A stretch of DNA of 64,000 nt. It comes from Natribacillus halophilus (lineage in GTDB: Bacteria; Bacillota; Bacilli; Bacillales; Marinococcaceae). Position 1 is the first letter of the stretch, and every line of letters starts with the position of its first letter. Positions 36,190 to 45,674 of the stretch are shown here, in pieces. Location: positions 45,385 through 109,384 of the forward strand of contig NZ_FNEN01000010.1 of assembly GCF_900100185.1 (NCBI RefSeq), read 5' to 3'. The notes beneath the pieces are model-generated. The model was given only the letters and a program-made list of their open reading frames with translations. It was not told the DNA's origin and ran no database searches. The position numbers and the translations under genes were made by a program.

Positions 36190-37113
36190 ATGAGTTGGGT
36201 CGTATCAGGAGAATCCAGTCAACGCGAACACTATCAAGCCTTCCTTGATTTGATCAGCGATCAGGATAACATTTTGCAAATGCCCGGCGCGCATGACGGA
36301 ATGTCCGCGCTCGTGGCCAAGGAAACCGGCTTTAAGGCGCTTTATTTGTCCGGAGGCGCCTATACCGCCAGCCGAGGACTGCCGGATGTCGGTCTCATTT
36401 ACTCGAATGAGGTGGCAGAACGGGCTCGGGATCTCATACGCGTCACTGATCTGCCGGTGCTGGTAGACATTGATACAGGATTTGGCGGCGTGATCAACGT
36501 GGCGCGCACCGCGAAAGAGATGGTGGAAGCCGGTGTGGCGGCCGTGCAAATCGAAGACCAGTCCATGCCGAAAAAATGCGGGCATTTAAATGGAAAGCAG
36601 CTTGTCAGCGCCGAGGAAATGGCCGCGAAGATCCAGACGATCAAAGAAGTCGCACCGACACTCGCAGTCGTCGCGCGGACGGATGCGAAGGCTGTTGAGG
36701 GGCCCGAGGCCGCCCTTGAGCGGATACGGCAATACGTCACTGCCGGGGCAGATGCCATCTTTCCGGAAGCCTTGACGAGCGAAGACGACTTTCGCTATTT
36801 TGGCGGGCGCGTTGACGTGCCGTTGCTCGCCAATATGACCGAATTCGGGAAAACGCCATATTTCACGGCTGAGGAATTTTTTTCTTTTGGTTTTCAAATG
36901 GTTATATACCCAGTGAGCTCCATGCGTGTCGCGGCAAAAGCGTATGCGCAGGTTTTCCAGGAAATTCTGGAAAAAGGCACGCAGAAAGACCATTTGGAGC
37001 ACATGCAATCACGGGCGGAACTATATGAAACGATTTCGTACTATGACCATGAAGCGCTCGATGAGCAAGTGGCCAAAACGATCCTCCCCGAAGAAGGTAA
37101 AGAACGGCGATAG
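36190..37113 (+). CDS. prpB: Methylisocitrate lyase
   Basis: 307 residues of the isocitrate lyase/PEP mutase superfamily. The catalytic Lys-Lys-Cys-Gly-His loop, metal-binding Asp-Ile-Asp-Thr-Gly and Ala-Arg-Thr-Asp-Ala are all present. Splits methylisocitrate into pyruvate and succinate, the last step of the pathway. Twelve bases after prpD with AGGAGGT. Followed by a terminator. Bacillus mmgF is the orthologue. Confidence 0.93.
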   Translation: MSWVVSGESSQREHYQAFLDLISDQDNILQMPGAHDGMSALVAKETGFKALYLSGGAYTASRGLPDVGLIYSNEVAERARDLIRVTDLPVLVDIDTGFGGVINVARTAKEMVEAGVAAVQIEDQSMPKKCGHLNGKQLVSAEEMAAKIQTIKEVAPTLAVVARTDAKAVEGPEAALERIRQYVTAGADAIFPEALTSEDDFRYFGGRVDVPLLANMTEFGKTPYFTAEEFFSFGFQMVIYPVSSMRVAAKAYAQVFQEILEKGTQKDHLEHMQSRAELYETISYYDHEALDEQVAKTILPEEGKERR

Positions 37114-37117
37114 CTAG

Positions 37118-37149
37118 AAGCGGCGTACTGGTGCGCCGCTTTGATTTTT
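37118..37149 (+). terminator. Terminator of the prp operon
   Basis: AAGCGGCG (37118-37125) pairs with CGCCGCTT (37134-37141), followed by a T-rich tail. Confidence 0.85.
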
Positions 37150-37193
37150 GTTAAGATAGGCTCCGGAAAGCATCATGTTCGGAGGGACCCGTT

Positions 37194-38135
37194 ATGAGCA
37201 ACACGAAGGATTATAGAGTATTACTTTATTATAAATATATCGATATGCCGGATTACGAAGAATATGCGGAAGAACATTTACAATTCTGTAAGGATATGGG
37301 TTTGCGGGGGAGAATTATCGTCGCCCCTGAAGGCCTGAACGGTACGGTGTCGGGAACGGTCGAACAAACTGATGCCTATATGGAGTATGTGAAATCCGAT
37401 CCGCGCTTTGCCGATATGACGTTTAAGATCGATGAAACGGACGGCCATGCCTTTAAAAAAATGTTCGTCCGCGCAAAGGAAGAAATTGTCACGTGGCGTC
37501 TGCAGGAAGATGTAAACCCGAATGAAAGCGGCGGAACGCCTTTAACGCCCGAGGCATTTCACGCGGCGCTTCAGGAAGAGGAGACGGTCGTTCTTGACGG
37601 CAGAAATGATTACGAATCCGACATCGGCCATTTTCGCGGCGCGATCAAACCTGACGTCAGCACCTCGCGTGAATTTCCCGATTGGATTGATGAAAATATC
37701 GATCGCTTGCAGGGAAAAAAAGTGCTTACCTATTGCACGGGCGGTATTCGCTGCGAAAAACTGACCGGACTTCTCAAGCAAAAAGGGCTTGAGGATGTGT
37801 ATCAATTGCAGGGCGGAATCGTCAATTATAGTCAGGATGAAAATGTGCAAGGTCATCTCTTCGACGGTAAATGTTATGTTTTCGACGAGCGCATTTCCGT
37901 CAAGGCCAATCACACGGATGAAGATGTTGTCATTGCTCACTGCTATCATTGCGGAAAAACAGAGGATCGCTATATCAACTGTTCCAATCCTGAATGCAAC
38001 CTGCAATATGTCTGCTGTCTGGATTGTGAAGAGGAGAAGCAGGCGGCCTGCTGTGAAGAATGCCGCGTCCATCCGCGCAACCGGTGGCCGGGCATTAGGG
38101 AAACGTATGCAGCGGTTGAGGCTAAAGGAGACTAG
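37194..38135 (+). CDS. trhO: tRNA uridine-34 hydroxylase TrhO
   Basis: 313 residues. The N-terminal UPF0176 domain (Leu-Leu-Tyr-Tyr-Lys-Tyr, Ala-Pro-Glu-Gly-Leu-Asn-Gly-Thr) is followed by a rhodanese domain with the catalytic Cys in Tyr-Cys-Thr-Gly-Gly-Ile-Arg-Cys-Glu and a C-terminal cysteine-rich tail (several Cys-x2-Cys). Family members hydroxylate U34 of tRNA on the way to mo5U. GGAGGG precedes the ATG. Cotranscribed with the nitroreductase four bases downstream. Confidence 0.9.
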   Translation: MSNTKDYRVLLYYKYIDMPDYEEYAEEHLQFCKDMGLRGRIIVAPEGLNGTVSGTVEQTDAYMEYVKSDPRFADMTFKIDETDGHAFKKMFVRAKEEIVTWRLQEDVNPNESGGTPLTPEAFHAALQEEETVVLDGRNDYESDIGHFRGAIKPDVSTSREFPDWIDENIDRLQGKKVLTYCTGGIRCEKLTGLLKQKGLEDVYQLQGGIVNYSQDENVQGHLFDGKCYVFDERISVKANHTDEDVVIAHCYHCGKTEDRYINCSNPECNLQYVCCLDCEEEKQAACCEECRVHPRNRWPGIRETYAAVEAKGD

Positions 38136-38138
38136 AAA

Positions 38139-38735
38139 ATGGAAACATTGGAAGCCATACGCACGAGAAGAAGCAACGGCAAGGTTCACCCCGACCAGCC
38201 TGTGGACAGGGAACTGATCGAAACGATACTGGAAGCGGGCACATGGGCGCCTAACCACCACCATACGGAGCCGTGGATATTTTATGTGCAGCAAGGCGAA
38301 GGGCGCCGCCCGCTCGGCAAGACATTGCGTAAAATTGCCGCAGAAGAGATGGAAGGGGAAGGAGAGGCTTTTTCCGAAAAACAGGAAAAGAAACTGGAGA
38401 AAACAGAAGGGAAGCCTTTTCGCGCACCTGTCGTCATTACCATCGTCGCCGAACCGGTGGACAAGGATAAGGTGGTGGACATTGAAGAATATGCAGCCAC
38501 CCATGCGGCCGCCCAAAATATGCTGTTAGCCGCTCATGCTCTTGGCCTTGGTGCCATATGGCGCAGCGGGCGGCCTACCTATCATGAAAAAATGCGCCGC
38601 TTATACAATGTTTCTGATCGCGGCGCAGTCGTCGGGTTTATTTACCTCGGTTGGCCGGCCTTGACGAAGAAAAAAGAATCCTGGCGAGAGCCCGTGGAAG
38701 ATAAAACAACCTGGGTGTATGAGGATCGATCGTGA
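38139..38735 (+). CDS. Nitroreductase-family flavoprotein
   Basis: 198 residues of the FMN-dependent nitroreductase family: Arg-Thr-Arg-Arg-Ser-Asn at the N-terminus, Ala-Pro-Asn-His-His-x-Thr-Glu-Pro-Trp, and Ala-Ala-Gln-Asn-Met-Leu-Leu-Ala-Ala in the middle (YdjA-like). Physiological substrate unknown. AAAGGAG lies seven bases before the ATG. Just after trhO, a pairing I would not over-interpret. Confidence 0.85.
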   Translation: METLEAIRTRRSNGKVHPDQPVDRELIETILEAGTWAPNHHHTEPWIFYVQQGEGRRPLGKTLRKIAAEEMEGEGEAFSEKQEKKLEKTEGKPFRAPVVITIVAEPVDKDKVVDIEEYAATHAAAQNMLLAAHALGLGAIWRSGRPTYHEKMRRLYNVSDRGAVVGFIYLGWPALTKKKESWREPVEDKTTWVYEDRS

Positions 38736-38759
38736 TCCCTCGTAAGCAACCCCGGATGA

Positions 38760-38959
38760 TGAAGCCCTAAAGGGCCCCCGCGGAGCGGTTAGGTCGTCAA
38801 TTACGGTAGTTGAAGCCCTAATAGGATATCGCGATGGGAGTTAGGTCGCCCACCAGGTTAGATGAAGCCCTAACGAGATTCCCGCGGGGGCGTAAGGTCG
38901 TCAACCCCGGTAGATGAAAACCTAATGGGGTTCCCGCAAAGCCATTAGGTCGTCCAATG
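38760..38959. repeat. 52-bp-period hairpin array with CCCTAA/TTAGG arms
   Basis: Left arms GAAGCCCTAA at 38761, 38812, 38864 and 38916 (last as GAAAACCTAA); right arms TTAGGTCGYC at 38789, 38841, 38893 and 38945, exact 52-bp steps. A CGCG-like core sits between the arms of most units. It fills the space after the nitroreductase gene. Confidence 0.9.
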
Positions 38960-38961
38960 TG

Positions 38962-38989
38962 AAAACCGCTGCACAAGGTGCAGCGGTTT
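38962..38989 (-). terminator. Terminator of the PRC-barrel gene
   Basis: AACCGCTGCAC pairs with TGCAGCGGTT across an AAGG loop; four T follow on the minus strand. Confidence 0.78.
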
Positions 38990-39809
38990 ATTCATTAGGG
39001 GTTCCATAATGATGGCGGAGGGCAGCGATATAATCATCGGTTAATGGGGTGGATTCATCATAATCAGGCGCTTGTTCCACGATGTTCTTGTCAGAAAAGC
39101 GGGTGTAGGCCCTTTCTTCAACCGGCACGAATTCCCGGAACCATTCTACGGGCACGAGATACTTGTCTTTGGCGAGAAAGCCTGCGGTATCGACTTCCAT
39201 AAAGAAGACTTGCCAGTTGTCGACGTCAAAAATGACATCGGAGACGGTGCCGACTTTATCCTCTGCCGCATAGACGGTATAACCCCGCAAATCTTTTGTG
39301 CTTTGCAAATAGTAATCTTCTTCGTTCACTTTTTTCTCCTGTTCACGTTCAACGGCTTTGCGGATAGCCTCCGGGCCAACGCCCGCTTCCGTGTTCTCAC
39401 CTAACGTCGCTCCGGGTGTAAACGGTGATACAGGTCCCCCTCCTGTGAGCAGCGGCGGAGGTCCCGGGCCGTAATGCGGGGAGGCCCAGTAATAGTTAAG
39501 TCCATAGTGATCAAGAATCGAAGCTTCGTATGCCCGGGAAATAGGCTCGTGTTCACTAGGTTGAGGGCTATTTTTAACCTGGTCTTTTGTAGCTTGAATA
39601 TCTAACGTCTGCTCGTGTATATCAAGGCGGTTAGTAAGGGCGGGGTTGAGCAGCACTTTACCACCCACGAACCAGGGGCGGGTATCTGCAACGATAAACC
39701 GGACTGTCCACTCCCCGGCCGAGTCGAAATAAACATCCGAGACGGTTCCAAAAGTCTCGTCCGTTGCCGAAAGGGAAAAAGACTGGAAATCATGAGTGCG
39801 GATAAGCAT
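38988..39809 (-). CDS. Two-domain PRC-barrel protein
   Basis: 273 residues with two PRC-barrel domains (about 1-75 and 160-240). Each has the Gly-Thr-Val-Ser-Asp-Val-Phe/Ile strand, joined by a Pro/Gly-rich linker (Gly-Pro-Gly-Pro-Pro-Pro). PRC-barrel proteins of this layout are common in salt-tolerant bacilli; function unknown, possibly envelope or stress related. GGAGG before the ATG. Monocistronic. Confidence 0.83.
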   Translation of the reverse strand: MLIRTHDFQSFSLSATDETFGTVSDVYFDSAGEWTVRFIVADTRPWFVGGKVLLNPALTNRLDIHEQTLDIQATKDQVKNSPQPSEHEPISRAYEASILDHYGLNYYWASPHYGPGPPPLLTGGGPVSPFTPGATLGENTEAGVGPEAIRKAVEREQEKKVNEEDYYLQSTKDLRGYTVYAAEDKVGTVSDVIFDVDNWQVFFMEVDTAGFLAKDKYLVPVEWFREFVPVEERAYTRFSDKNIVEQAPDYDESTPLTDDYIAALRHHYGTPNE

Positions 39810-39870
39810 AGTAACATTCCTCCTTCATCGATCTCTTACCATATCATTTTCCGTTTTCGGCACTTTTGAA

Positions 39871-39960
39871 ACTATGACCTCAGGGGAAACATTTGAAGCC
39901 ATAGTAAGCAATGATCGGTGAAATTATGGCTTCACAAGATCCGAGTGGCGCCATAACAAA
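39871..39960. repeat. 52-bp-period hairpin array with ATGGCTTC/GAAGCCAT arms
   Basis: Left arms CTATGACCTC (39872) and TTATGGCTTC (39924), 52 apart; right arms with CCATA at 39899 and 39951, 52 apart. GAAGCCAT (39895-39902) pairs perfectly with ATGGCTTC (39926-39933). About 1.7 units, between the PRC-barrel gene and fhs. Confidence 0.75.
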
Positions 39961-40028
39961 CAGTGATAAGGTCGAGTTCGCTGATATATCGCCGGGAATG
40001 ACGGCGTCCACCAATCCTCCGATCTCTA

Positions 40029-41699
40029 CTAGAACAATCCAACCACTTTGCCGTCTTCATCGACATCAATGTGTTCGGCTGATGGAGTTTTGGGTAAGCC
40101 GGGCATCGTCATCATGGAACCGGTGAGGACGACGATGAAGCCGGCTCCGGCCGAGAGCGTAACGTCCCTGATCGGAAGCGTAAAATCACGGGGGCGACCG
40201 AGTTTATGCTGATCGCCGGAGAAGGAGTATTGGGTTTTGGCCATACAGACCGGGAGGTTTCCATAGCCTAACGCTTCCAGCTGCTCGATTTCTTTTTGAG
40301 CCCCTCGTGTGAGGTCAATGCCGTCTCCGCCATAAATGTTTTGGACGAGTTTTTCGATTTTCACGGTAATGGGGTCTTCGATGTCATAAGCATATGTTAC
40401 AGTGGTTTCCTCTTCCGTAAGCTGCACGACTTCTTCAGCAAGCTCCGTTGCGCCTGCGCCCCCTTTTGCCCACACATCGGAAAGCACCACCTTAATGCCG
40501 AGCTCTCTGCATTTTTCTGCCACGAGTTGCAACTCTGCTTCGTGATCAGTCGGGAATTTATTAATGGCTACAACAGCTGAGAGGCCAAAGACATCTTTCA
40601 TATTTTCCAGATGTTTCAATAGATTGGGCAAGCCTTTTTTAAGCGCTTCCAGATCTTCAGTATCCAGTTCATTTTTTGGCAAACCGCCATGCATCTTCAA
40701 TGCTCTGATCGTCGCGACGACGACGCTTGCCGAAGGTTTTAACCCGGATAGCCGACATTTAATGTCAACGAATTTTTCCGCTCCTAAATCCGCGCCAAAT
40801 CCTGCTTCCGTAACGACATAATCGGCGTATTTTGCCGCTATGTTCGTCGCTTTCACGCTATTGCATCCGTGGGCGATGTTGGCAAAAGGACCGCCATGAA
40901 CAAAAGCGGGGGTGTGCTCGAGCGTTTGTACCAGGTTTGGTTTTAAGGCGTCTTTAAGTAAGGTGGCCATCGCTCCATGGGCTTTTAACTCACCGGCGGT
41001 CACGGGCTGATCATCCGTCGTATAACCGATTACAATTTTTTCAAGTTTTTCTTTCATATCTTCAAGATCATGGGCTAGGCAGAGGATAGCCATGATTTCG
41101 GATGCGACGGTGATCTGGAAGCCATCTTCCCGGGGAATGCCGTTGGTTTTCCCTTGCAGGCCATCCACGATATGGCGCAGTTGCCGATCGTTCATATCCA
41201 TGGCGCGCTTCCACTTGATTTTGCGGGCGTCAATATTCAATTCATTGCCATGATGGATATGGTTATCGATTAACGCTGCCAACAGGTTATTGGCGGCACT
41301 GATCGCGTGAAAATCACCTGTGAAGTGCAGATTAATATCTTCCATCGGTACAACCTGCGCATATCCTCCTCCGGCTGCCCCGCCTTTCATTCCAAATACA
41401 GGCCCTAACGAAGGTTCCCTGGACGCGATCGCCGCCTGTTTGCCTATTTTTTGCAGGGCGTCCCCCAAGCCGACACTCGTCGTTGTTTTTCCTTCACCGG
41501 CAGGTGTCGGATGAATGGCGGTGACGAGGATGATTTTTCCATCTTTTTTCTGTTCCAGTCCTTCGATGCGGTTCTCGTCGATTTTGGCTTTATAATCGCC
41601 ATATAATTCCACTGCCTGGTGCTCGATGCCAATTTTTTCGGCGACTTCCTTAATCGGAAGCATGTCCGCGGCTTGTGCAATGTCTACATCTGATGTCAT
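40029..41699 (-). CDS. fhs: Formate-tetrahydrofolate ligase
   Basis: 556 residues. The P-loop [11 protein letters not shown] and Lys-Gly-Gly-Ala-Ala-Gly-Gly-Gly-Tyr are diagnostic. Makes 10-formyl-THF from formate, THF and ATP, feeding one-carbon metabolism. It stands alone on the minus strand. Intact by length and ends. Confidence 0.95.
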   Translation of the reverse strand: MTSDVDIAQAADMLPIKEVAEKIGIEHQAVELYGDYKAKIDENRIEGLEQKKDGKIILVTAIHPTPAGEGKTTTSVGLGDALQKIGKQAAIASREPSLGPVFGMKGGAAGGGYAQVVPMEDINLHFTGDFHAISAANNLLAALIDNHIHHGNELNIDARKIKWKRAMDMNDRQLRHIVDGLQGKTNGIPREDGFQITVASEIMAILCLAHDLEDMKEKLEKIVIGYTTDDQPVTAGELKAHGAMATLLKDALKPNLVQTLEHTPAFVHGGPFANIAHGCNSVKATNIAAKYADYVVTEAGFGADLGAEKFVDIKCRLSGLKPSASVVVATIRALKMHGGLPKNELDTEDLEALKKGLPNLLKHLENMKDVFGLSAVVAINKFPTDHEAELQLVAEKCRELGIKVVLSDVWAKGGAGATELAEEVVQLTEEETTVTYAYDIEDPITVKIEKLVQNIYGGDGIDLTRGAQKEIEQLEALGYGNLPVCMAKTQYSFSGDQHKLGRPRDFTLPIRDVTLSAGAGFIVVLTGSMMTMPGLPKTPSAEHIDVDEDGKVVGLF

Positions 41700-41834
41700 T
41701 GTGATTCCCCCATCTAAGTCATCTAGCTTTTGTGAAAATTATAACATGGGTAAAGGAAATAAGCATCCGGTGATATTGACATGACCCTCGTAAATCTATA
41801 GCATATAAAACGATTAGGTTTTATAATATACTAT

Positions 41835-42746
41835 ATGGTCACAATGGTGATGAGATTGAAAGAAAATATTATGAAAAACGCTTTGAAAAATTTTGCCGGC
41901 GATGGTTATTATTCCACATCCATGCAGCAAATCGCCGAGAATTGCGGGATATCCAAAGCGTCATTATACAAGTATTTTTCCTCAAAAGAAGAACTTTTAC
42001 TGGAAGCATTGGAGCATAACCTTGAACAATGGCTGGCGAAAATGACGAGCATCAACCTGGATCAAACACTATCCCCGAAAGAACAGTTGCGAAAGAAGAT
42101 CATTCTTGAACTGGAAGCAAGGAAAGATAACCGTTCGTTTATGAATTTACTGCTGCGCGCAGTGCCGCCAACGAAAAACGCGGAAATGATGCGGATGCTC
42201 AAGCGTACGAAAGTCGCCTTAATGAACTGGCATCGCGAAAGCCTCGTGCATGCCTATGGAGAGAAAGTAACGCCTTTCCTTTGGGATATGGTCGTTCTTT
42301 TTCAGGGAACATTAAGAGAATATGTCATTCTGATGGGGGACGATCATAAAGCATTGCCTGCCGAAGATGTCGCTACACTGATGATTTCTCATCTTGATAC
42401 TCTTATGCTTTCAACACCTGAGGCCTCGCCGGTATTGACGTCTGATGTCATGCACGATTATGAAGCTTACCACCAGGAAATAACACCGGGTGGGGTTCAG
42501 GAAGAGATCGAAAATGTCCGTTACCGGATACGGGAAAAGGTACAAAAACATGTCAGGCTTGATCAACAGCCCGAGTCAGAACGAGCCCTCGAAGCTTTCA
42601 ACCAGGAAATAGACACTGTTTCCCCGCGTCGTTATATGGTTGATTCCCTTGGGCTCTATTTGCGCCAACGGGCGCCGATTGAGCATGAGCTCAAAATGTT
42701 GAATGATTTATTGGCCGCGAGAAATTATAACCGAAGCGATGATTAG
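41835..42746 (+). CDS. TetR-family regulator of the adjacent efflux pumps
   Basis: 303 residues, longer than the usual 190-220. N-terminal TetR HTH: Phe-Ala-Gly-Asp-Gly-Tyr-Tyr-Ser-Thr-Ser-Met-Gln-Gln-Ile-Ala, then Ile-Ser-Lys-Ala-Ser-Leu-Tyr-Lys-Tyr-Phe. The extra C-terminal helical part (about 210-303) is without known match. A TATAAT lies only seven bases before ATG 41835, so either the mRNA is leaderless or a later in-frame ATG (41844, 41850) is used. Fifteen bases before two drug-efflux genes, which it probably represses. Confidence 0.83.
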   Translation: MVTMVMRLKENIMKNALKNFAGDGYYSTSMQQIAENCGISKASLYKYFSSKEELLLEALEHNLEQWLAKMTSINLDQTLSPKEQLRKKIILELEARKDNRSFMNLLLRAVPPTKNAEMMRMLKRTKVALMNWHRESLVHAYGEKVTPFLWDMVVLFQGTLREYVILMGDDHKALPAEDVATLMISHLDTLMLSTPEASPVLTSDVMHDYEAYHQEITPGGVQEEIENVRYRIREKVQKHVRLDQQPESERALEAFNQEIDTVSPRRYMVDSLGLYLRQRAPIEHELKMLNDLLAARNYNRSDD

Positions 42747-42760
42747 AAGAAGGTATATAT

Positions 42761-44221
42761 ATGCGTTCAGCGCAATCCTCAAAGTCCAAAAATATTATAT
42801 CGATCGCCGTCATATTACTGACGGGCGCCTTTATGGCGATCCTGAATCAAACGTTGCTTACAACCGCGATCCCTCACATCATGGATGACTTTGGTATCAC
42901 GGCAGAATTGGGCCAGTGGCTTAATTCTGTCTTTATGCTTGTGAACGGGGTAATGATCCCGATTACGGCTTTTCTCATCGAGAAATTCACCACTCGAAAG
43001 CTCTTTTTTACAGCCATGGGATTGTTTGCCCTGGGAACTCTTATATGCGCGTTGGCCCCCCATTTTGCGGTGCTCATTGGTGGTCGGGTCATCCAGGCGA
43101 CCGGCGCAGGGATCATGCTGCCGCTCATGCAGACCGTACTTTTACTGATCTTCCCGGTGGAACGTCGCGGGTTTGCCATGGGAATGGTCGGCCTTGTCAT
43201 TGCCTTCGCCCCGGCGATTGGACCAACCCTTTCCGGCTATCTCGTGGAGCAATTCCATTGGTCGATTTTGTTCTGGATCATCTTTCCCCTGGCGCTGATC
43301 GACATCATCGTTTCTTATTGGGTGTTAAAAGATGTTTCGGTCTTTCGTGATCCGAAACTGGACATTTTATCGGTCATTTTGTCTACGCTTGGATTTGGGG
43401 GCATCCTTTATGGGTTTAGTACCGCGGGTTCCTATGGATTCCTGGACATTCATGTCATCCTGCCGATCACCATCGGTTTTATCGCGCTGGCGCTGTTTGT
43501 ATGGCGGCAGCTTATTCTCCCGCAACCCATCCTCGAAGTCCGGGTGTTCAAATACGGCATTTTTACGCTTGCCACCATCGTCGGGATGATTATCTTCATG
43601 TCCATGATCGGCTCGCAAACGATATTGCCGATTTATATGCAGGATATGCATGATTTTACGGCGCTGGATACCGGCTTGATGCTGTTGCCCGGAGCTGTGG
43701 CGATGGGCATTATGTCGCCGATTACCGGCAGGATCTTTGATAAATTCGGGGCCCGGAAACTGGCGATTGTCGGCCTTACACTCGTGTGTGTGACTACATT
43801 TATGTTCACGCAGCTCTCCACAACGACGTCGTTTACGTATTTGGCCGCAGTGAATATGTTCCGTATGCTTGGCATGTCATTTGTGATGATGCCGGTCACG
43901 ACCGCGGCGATCAACTCATTGCCAAACGTATTGATCCCCCATGGGACAGCGATGAACAATACGATGCGGCAGATCGCGGGTGCGATCGGGACGGCTGCCC
44001 TTGTGACCGTGATGTCGACGATGGCCCTGGACCCGGAACAAGCCGTCAATATGAATGAAGCGCTGGTGCACGGGGTCAATATGTCCTTTTGGCTGGCGAC
44101 GATTCTTACTTTCATCGGCTTTATCCTTGCCTTTTTCATCCCGAAACGCAAACAACATCCCCCGGATAATATGAATGTCCGTACAGGTTCGGCAAACGAT
44201 GATAGAATAGAGGAAGATTGA
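42761..44221 (+). CDS. DHA2-family MFS drug efflux pump (first of two)
   Basis: 486 residues with 14 membrane segments, EmrB/QacA type. Motifs: Ala-Ile-Leu-Asn-Gln-Thr-Leu-Leu-Thr-Thr-Ala-Ile-Pro-His (motif D1 area) and Ala-Pro-Ala-Ile-Gly-Pro-Thr-Leu-Ser-Gly (motif C of antiporters). Closest by feel to LmrB/MdtP pumps of bacilli. It exports drugs or lipophilic compounds with proton exchange. GAAGAAGG upstream. A close paralogue follows directly. Confidence 0.88.
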   Translation: MRSAQSSKSKNIISIAVILLTGAFMAILNQTLLTTAIPHIMDDFGITAELGQWLNSVFMLVNGVMIPITAFLIEKFTTRKLFFTAMGLFALGTLICALAPHFAVLIGGRVIQATGAGIMLPLMQTVLLLIFPVERRGFAMGMVGLVIAFAPAIGPTLSGYLVEQFHWSILFWIIFPLALIDIIVSYWVLKDVSVFRDPKLDILSVILSTLGFGGILYGFSTAGSYGFLDIHVILPITIGFIALALFVWRQLILPQPILEVRVFKYGIFTLATIVGMIIFMSMIGSQTILPIYMQDMHDFTALDTGLMLLPGAVAMGIMSPITGRIFDKFGARKLAIVGLTLVCVTTFMFTQLSTTTSFTYLAAVNMFRMLGMSFVMMPVTTAAINSLPNVLIPHGTAMNNTMRQIAGAIGTAALVTVMSTMALDPEQAVNMNEALVHGVNMSFWLATILTFIGFILAFFIPKRKQHPPDNMNVRTGSANDDRIEED

Positions 44222-44237
44222 ACAAGAAGGAATGTTT

Positions 44238-45674
44238 ATGAGCCAACAAGAGCAGCAACCGAACCTGAAAAAAACACCCATCGTCGCCGTGCTGCTGATC
44301 GGTGCTTTTATGGCGATTTTGAATCAAACGCTGTTAACGACCGCGCTCCCTCATTTAATGCATGATCTTAATATTACGGAGAATACGGCGCAGTGGGTGA
44401 CGACCATCTTTATGCTCGTCAATGGCATTATGATTCCGATTACGGCCTTTCTCATCGAAAAATATTCAACACGCGGTCTATTCCTGACGGCTATGCTCCT
44501 TTTTGCTTTTGGCACGCTCATTTGCGCCCTTGCCCCGTCGTTTGCCTATCTTATGGTCGGGCGCGTGATCCAGGCGAGTGGGGCCGGCATTTTGCTGCCG
44601 CTCATGCAAACGTCTTTATTATTGTTGTTTCCCATCGAGAAACGGGGAGCAGCCATGGGCAGCGCCGGCCTCGTCATTGCCTTTGCGCCTGCGATTGGTC
44701 CGACGCTTTCCGGATGGCTCGTGGAACAATATCACTGGTCAATCCTTTTCTGGGTCGTCTTGCCCCTCGCCGTGTTTAATATGATCGTCGCATGGATTTT
44801 TCTTAAAAATATCGCCACCCTGCGTTCGCCGGTGCTCGATATGCGATCGATTGTGTTATCGACATTCGGATTTGGCGGTTTGCTGTTCGGATTCAGCAGT
44901 GCCGGTGATGGACAGTGGGGCAGTATGGATGTATGGCTGCCGATCGTCGTCGGCGTCTTTTCACTCGTTTTTTTCATCCGTCGCCAATTGCAACTCAAAC
45001 AGCCTATCCTGGAATTTAGAGTTTTCAGATCACGGGTGTTCGCGTTATCGACGGTGATCGGCATGATCGTGTTCGTGTCCATGATTAGCGCGACGACGAT
45101 ACTGCCGATTTACATGCAAAATATGAATGCATACACCGCTTTTGAATCCGGGTTGATCATGTTGCCCGGGGCGATTGTGATGGGGATTATGTCACCGATT
45201 ACAGGGCGAATCTTTGACAGGATCGGCGCCCGTTATTTGGCGATCCCGGGGCTTTCCCTCATTTTTATCACTTCTGTCATGCTTTCATTTTTGCAAGCGG
45301 ATACGTCGGCTGAGTATTTGAGCGTCGTTTATGCTCTCCGGATGATGGGAACGGCGATGACGATGATGCCGATTACAACCGCGGGCATTAATTCTTTGCC
45401 CCGGGAGCTGATTCCCCATGGCACGGCGATGAACAACACAATGCGCCAGGTGGCAGCCTCGATCGGTACGGCAACGCTCGTGACCGTGATGACGACAGCG
45501 GCATTAAGTCCGGAAGAAGCGGGGGTGAGCCCCGATGAGGCGCTGATTTTCGGTGTGAATATGTCGTTTGTCGTTGCCAGCGGGCTCGCGTTGATCGGCG
45601 TGGTGCTTTCATTCTTTGTGCGCGGGAAGCCGAAAACGACCGAAAAAACCTCCCGACTGTCTTCGGGAGGTTAG
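44238..45674 (+). CDS. DHA2-family MFS drug efflux pump (second of two)
   Basis: 478 residues, clearly a paralogue of the preceding pump: the same Asn-Gln-Thr-Leu-Leu-Thr-Thr-Ala-x-Pro-His and Ala-Pro-Ala-Ile-Gly-Pro-Thr-Leu-Ser-Gly motifs and the same length, so a tandem duplication with divergence. ATG 44238 is preferred over 44232, which abuts the AAGAAGG site. Its last codons contain the terminator of the convergent flavin reductase gene, whose stop codon region it overlaps by four bases. Confidence 0.88.
   Translation: MSQQEQQPNLKKTPIVAVLLIGAFMAILNQTLLTTALPHLMHDLNITENTAQWVTTIFMLVNGIMIPITAFLIEKYSTRGLFLTAMLLFAFGTLICALAPSFAYLMVGRVIQASGAGILLPLMQTSLLLLFPIEKRGAAMGSAGLVIAFAPAIGPTLSGWLVEQYHWSILFWVVLPLAVFNMIVAWIFLKNIATLRSPVLDMRSIVLSTFGFGGLLFGFSSAGDGQWGSMDVWLPIVVGVFSLVFFIRRQLQLKQPILEFRVFRSRVFALSTVIGMIVFVSMISATTILPIYMQNMNAYTAFESGLIMLPGAIVMGIMSPITGRIFDRIGARYLAIPGLSLIFITSVMLSFLQADTSAEYLSVVYALRMMGTAMTMMPITTAGINSLPRELIPHGTAMNNTMRQVAASIGTATLVTVMTTAALSPEEAGVSPDEALIFGVNMSFVVASGLALIGVVLSFFVRGKPKTTEKTSRLSSGG
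45643..45672 (-). terminator. Terminator of the flavin reductase gene
   Basis: AACCTCCCG (45647-45655) pairs with CGGGAGGTT (45664-45672), with six T on the minus strand. It lies inside the 3' coding end of the convergent pump gene. Confidence 0.82.

Noticed and set aside
42761..45674. Single pump gene split by a frameshift
   Set aside because: Each frame is a full-length 14-helix protein with its own start and ribosome site, so they are two genes.
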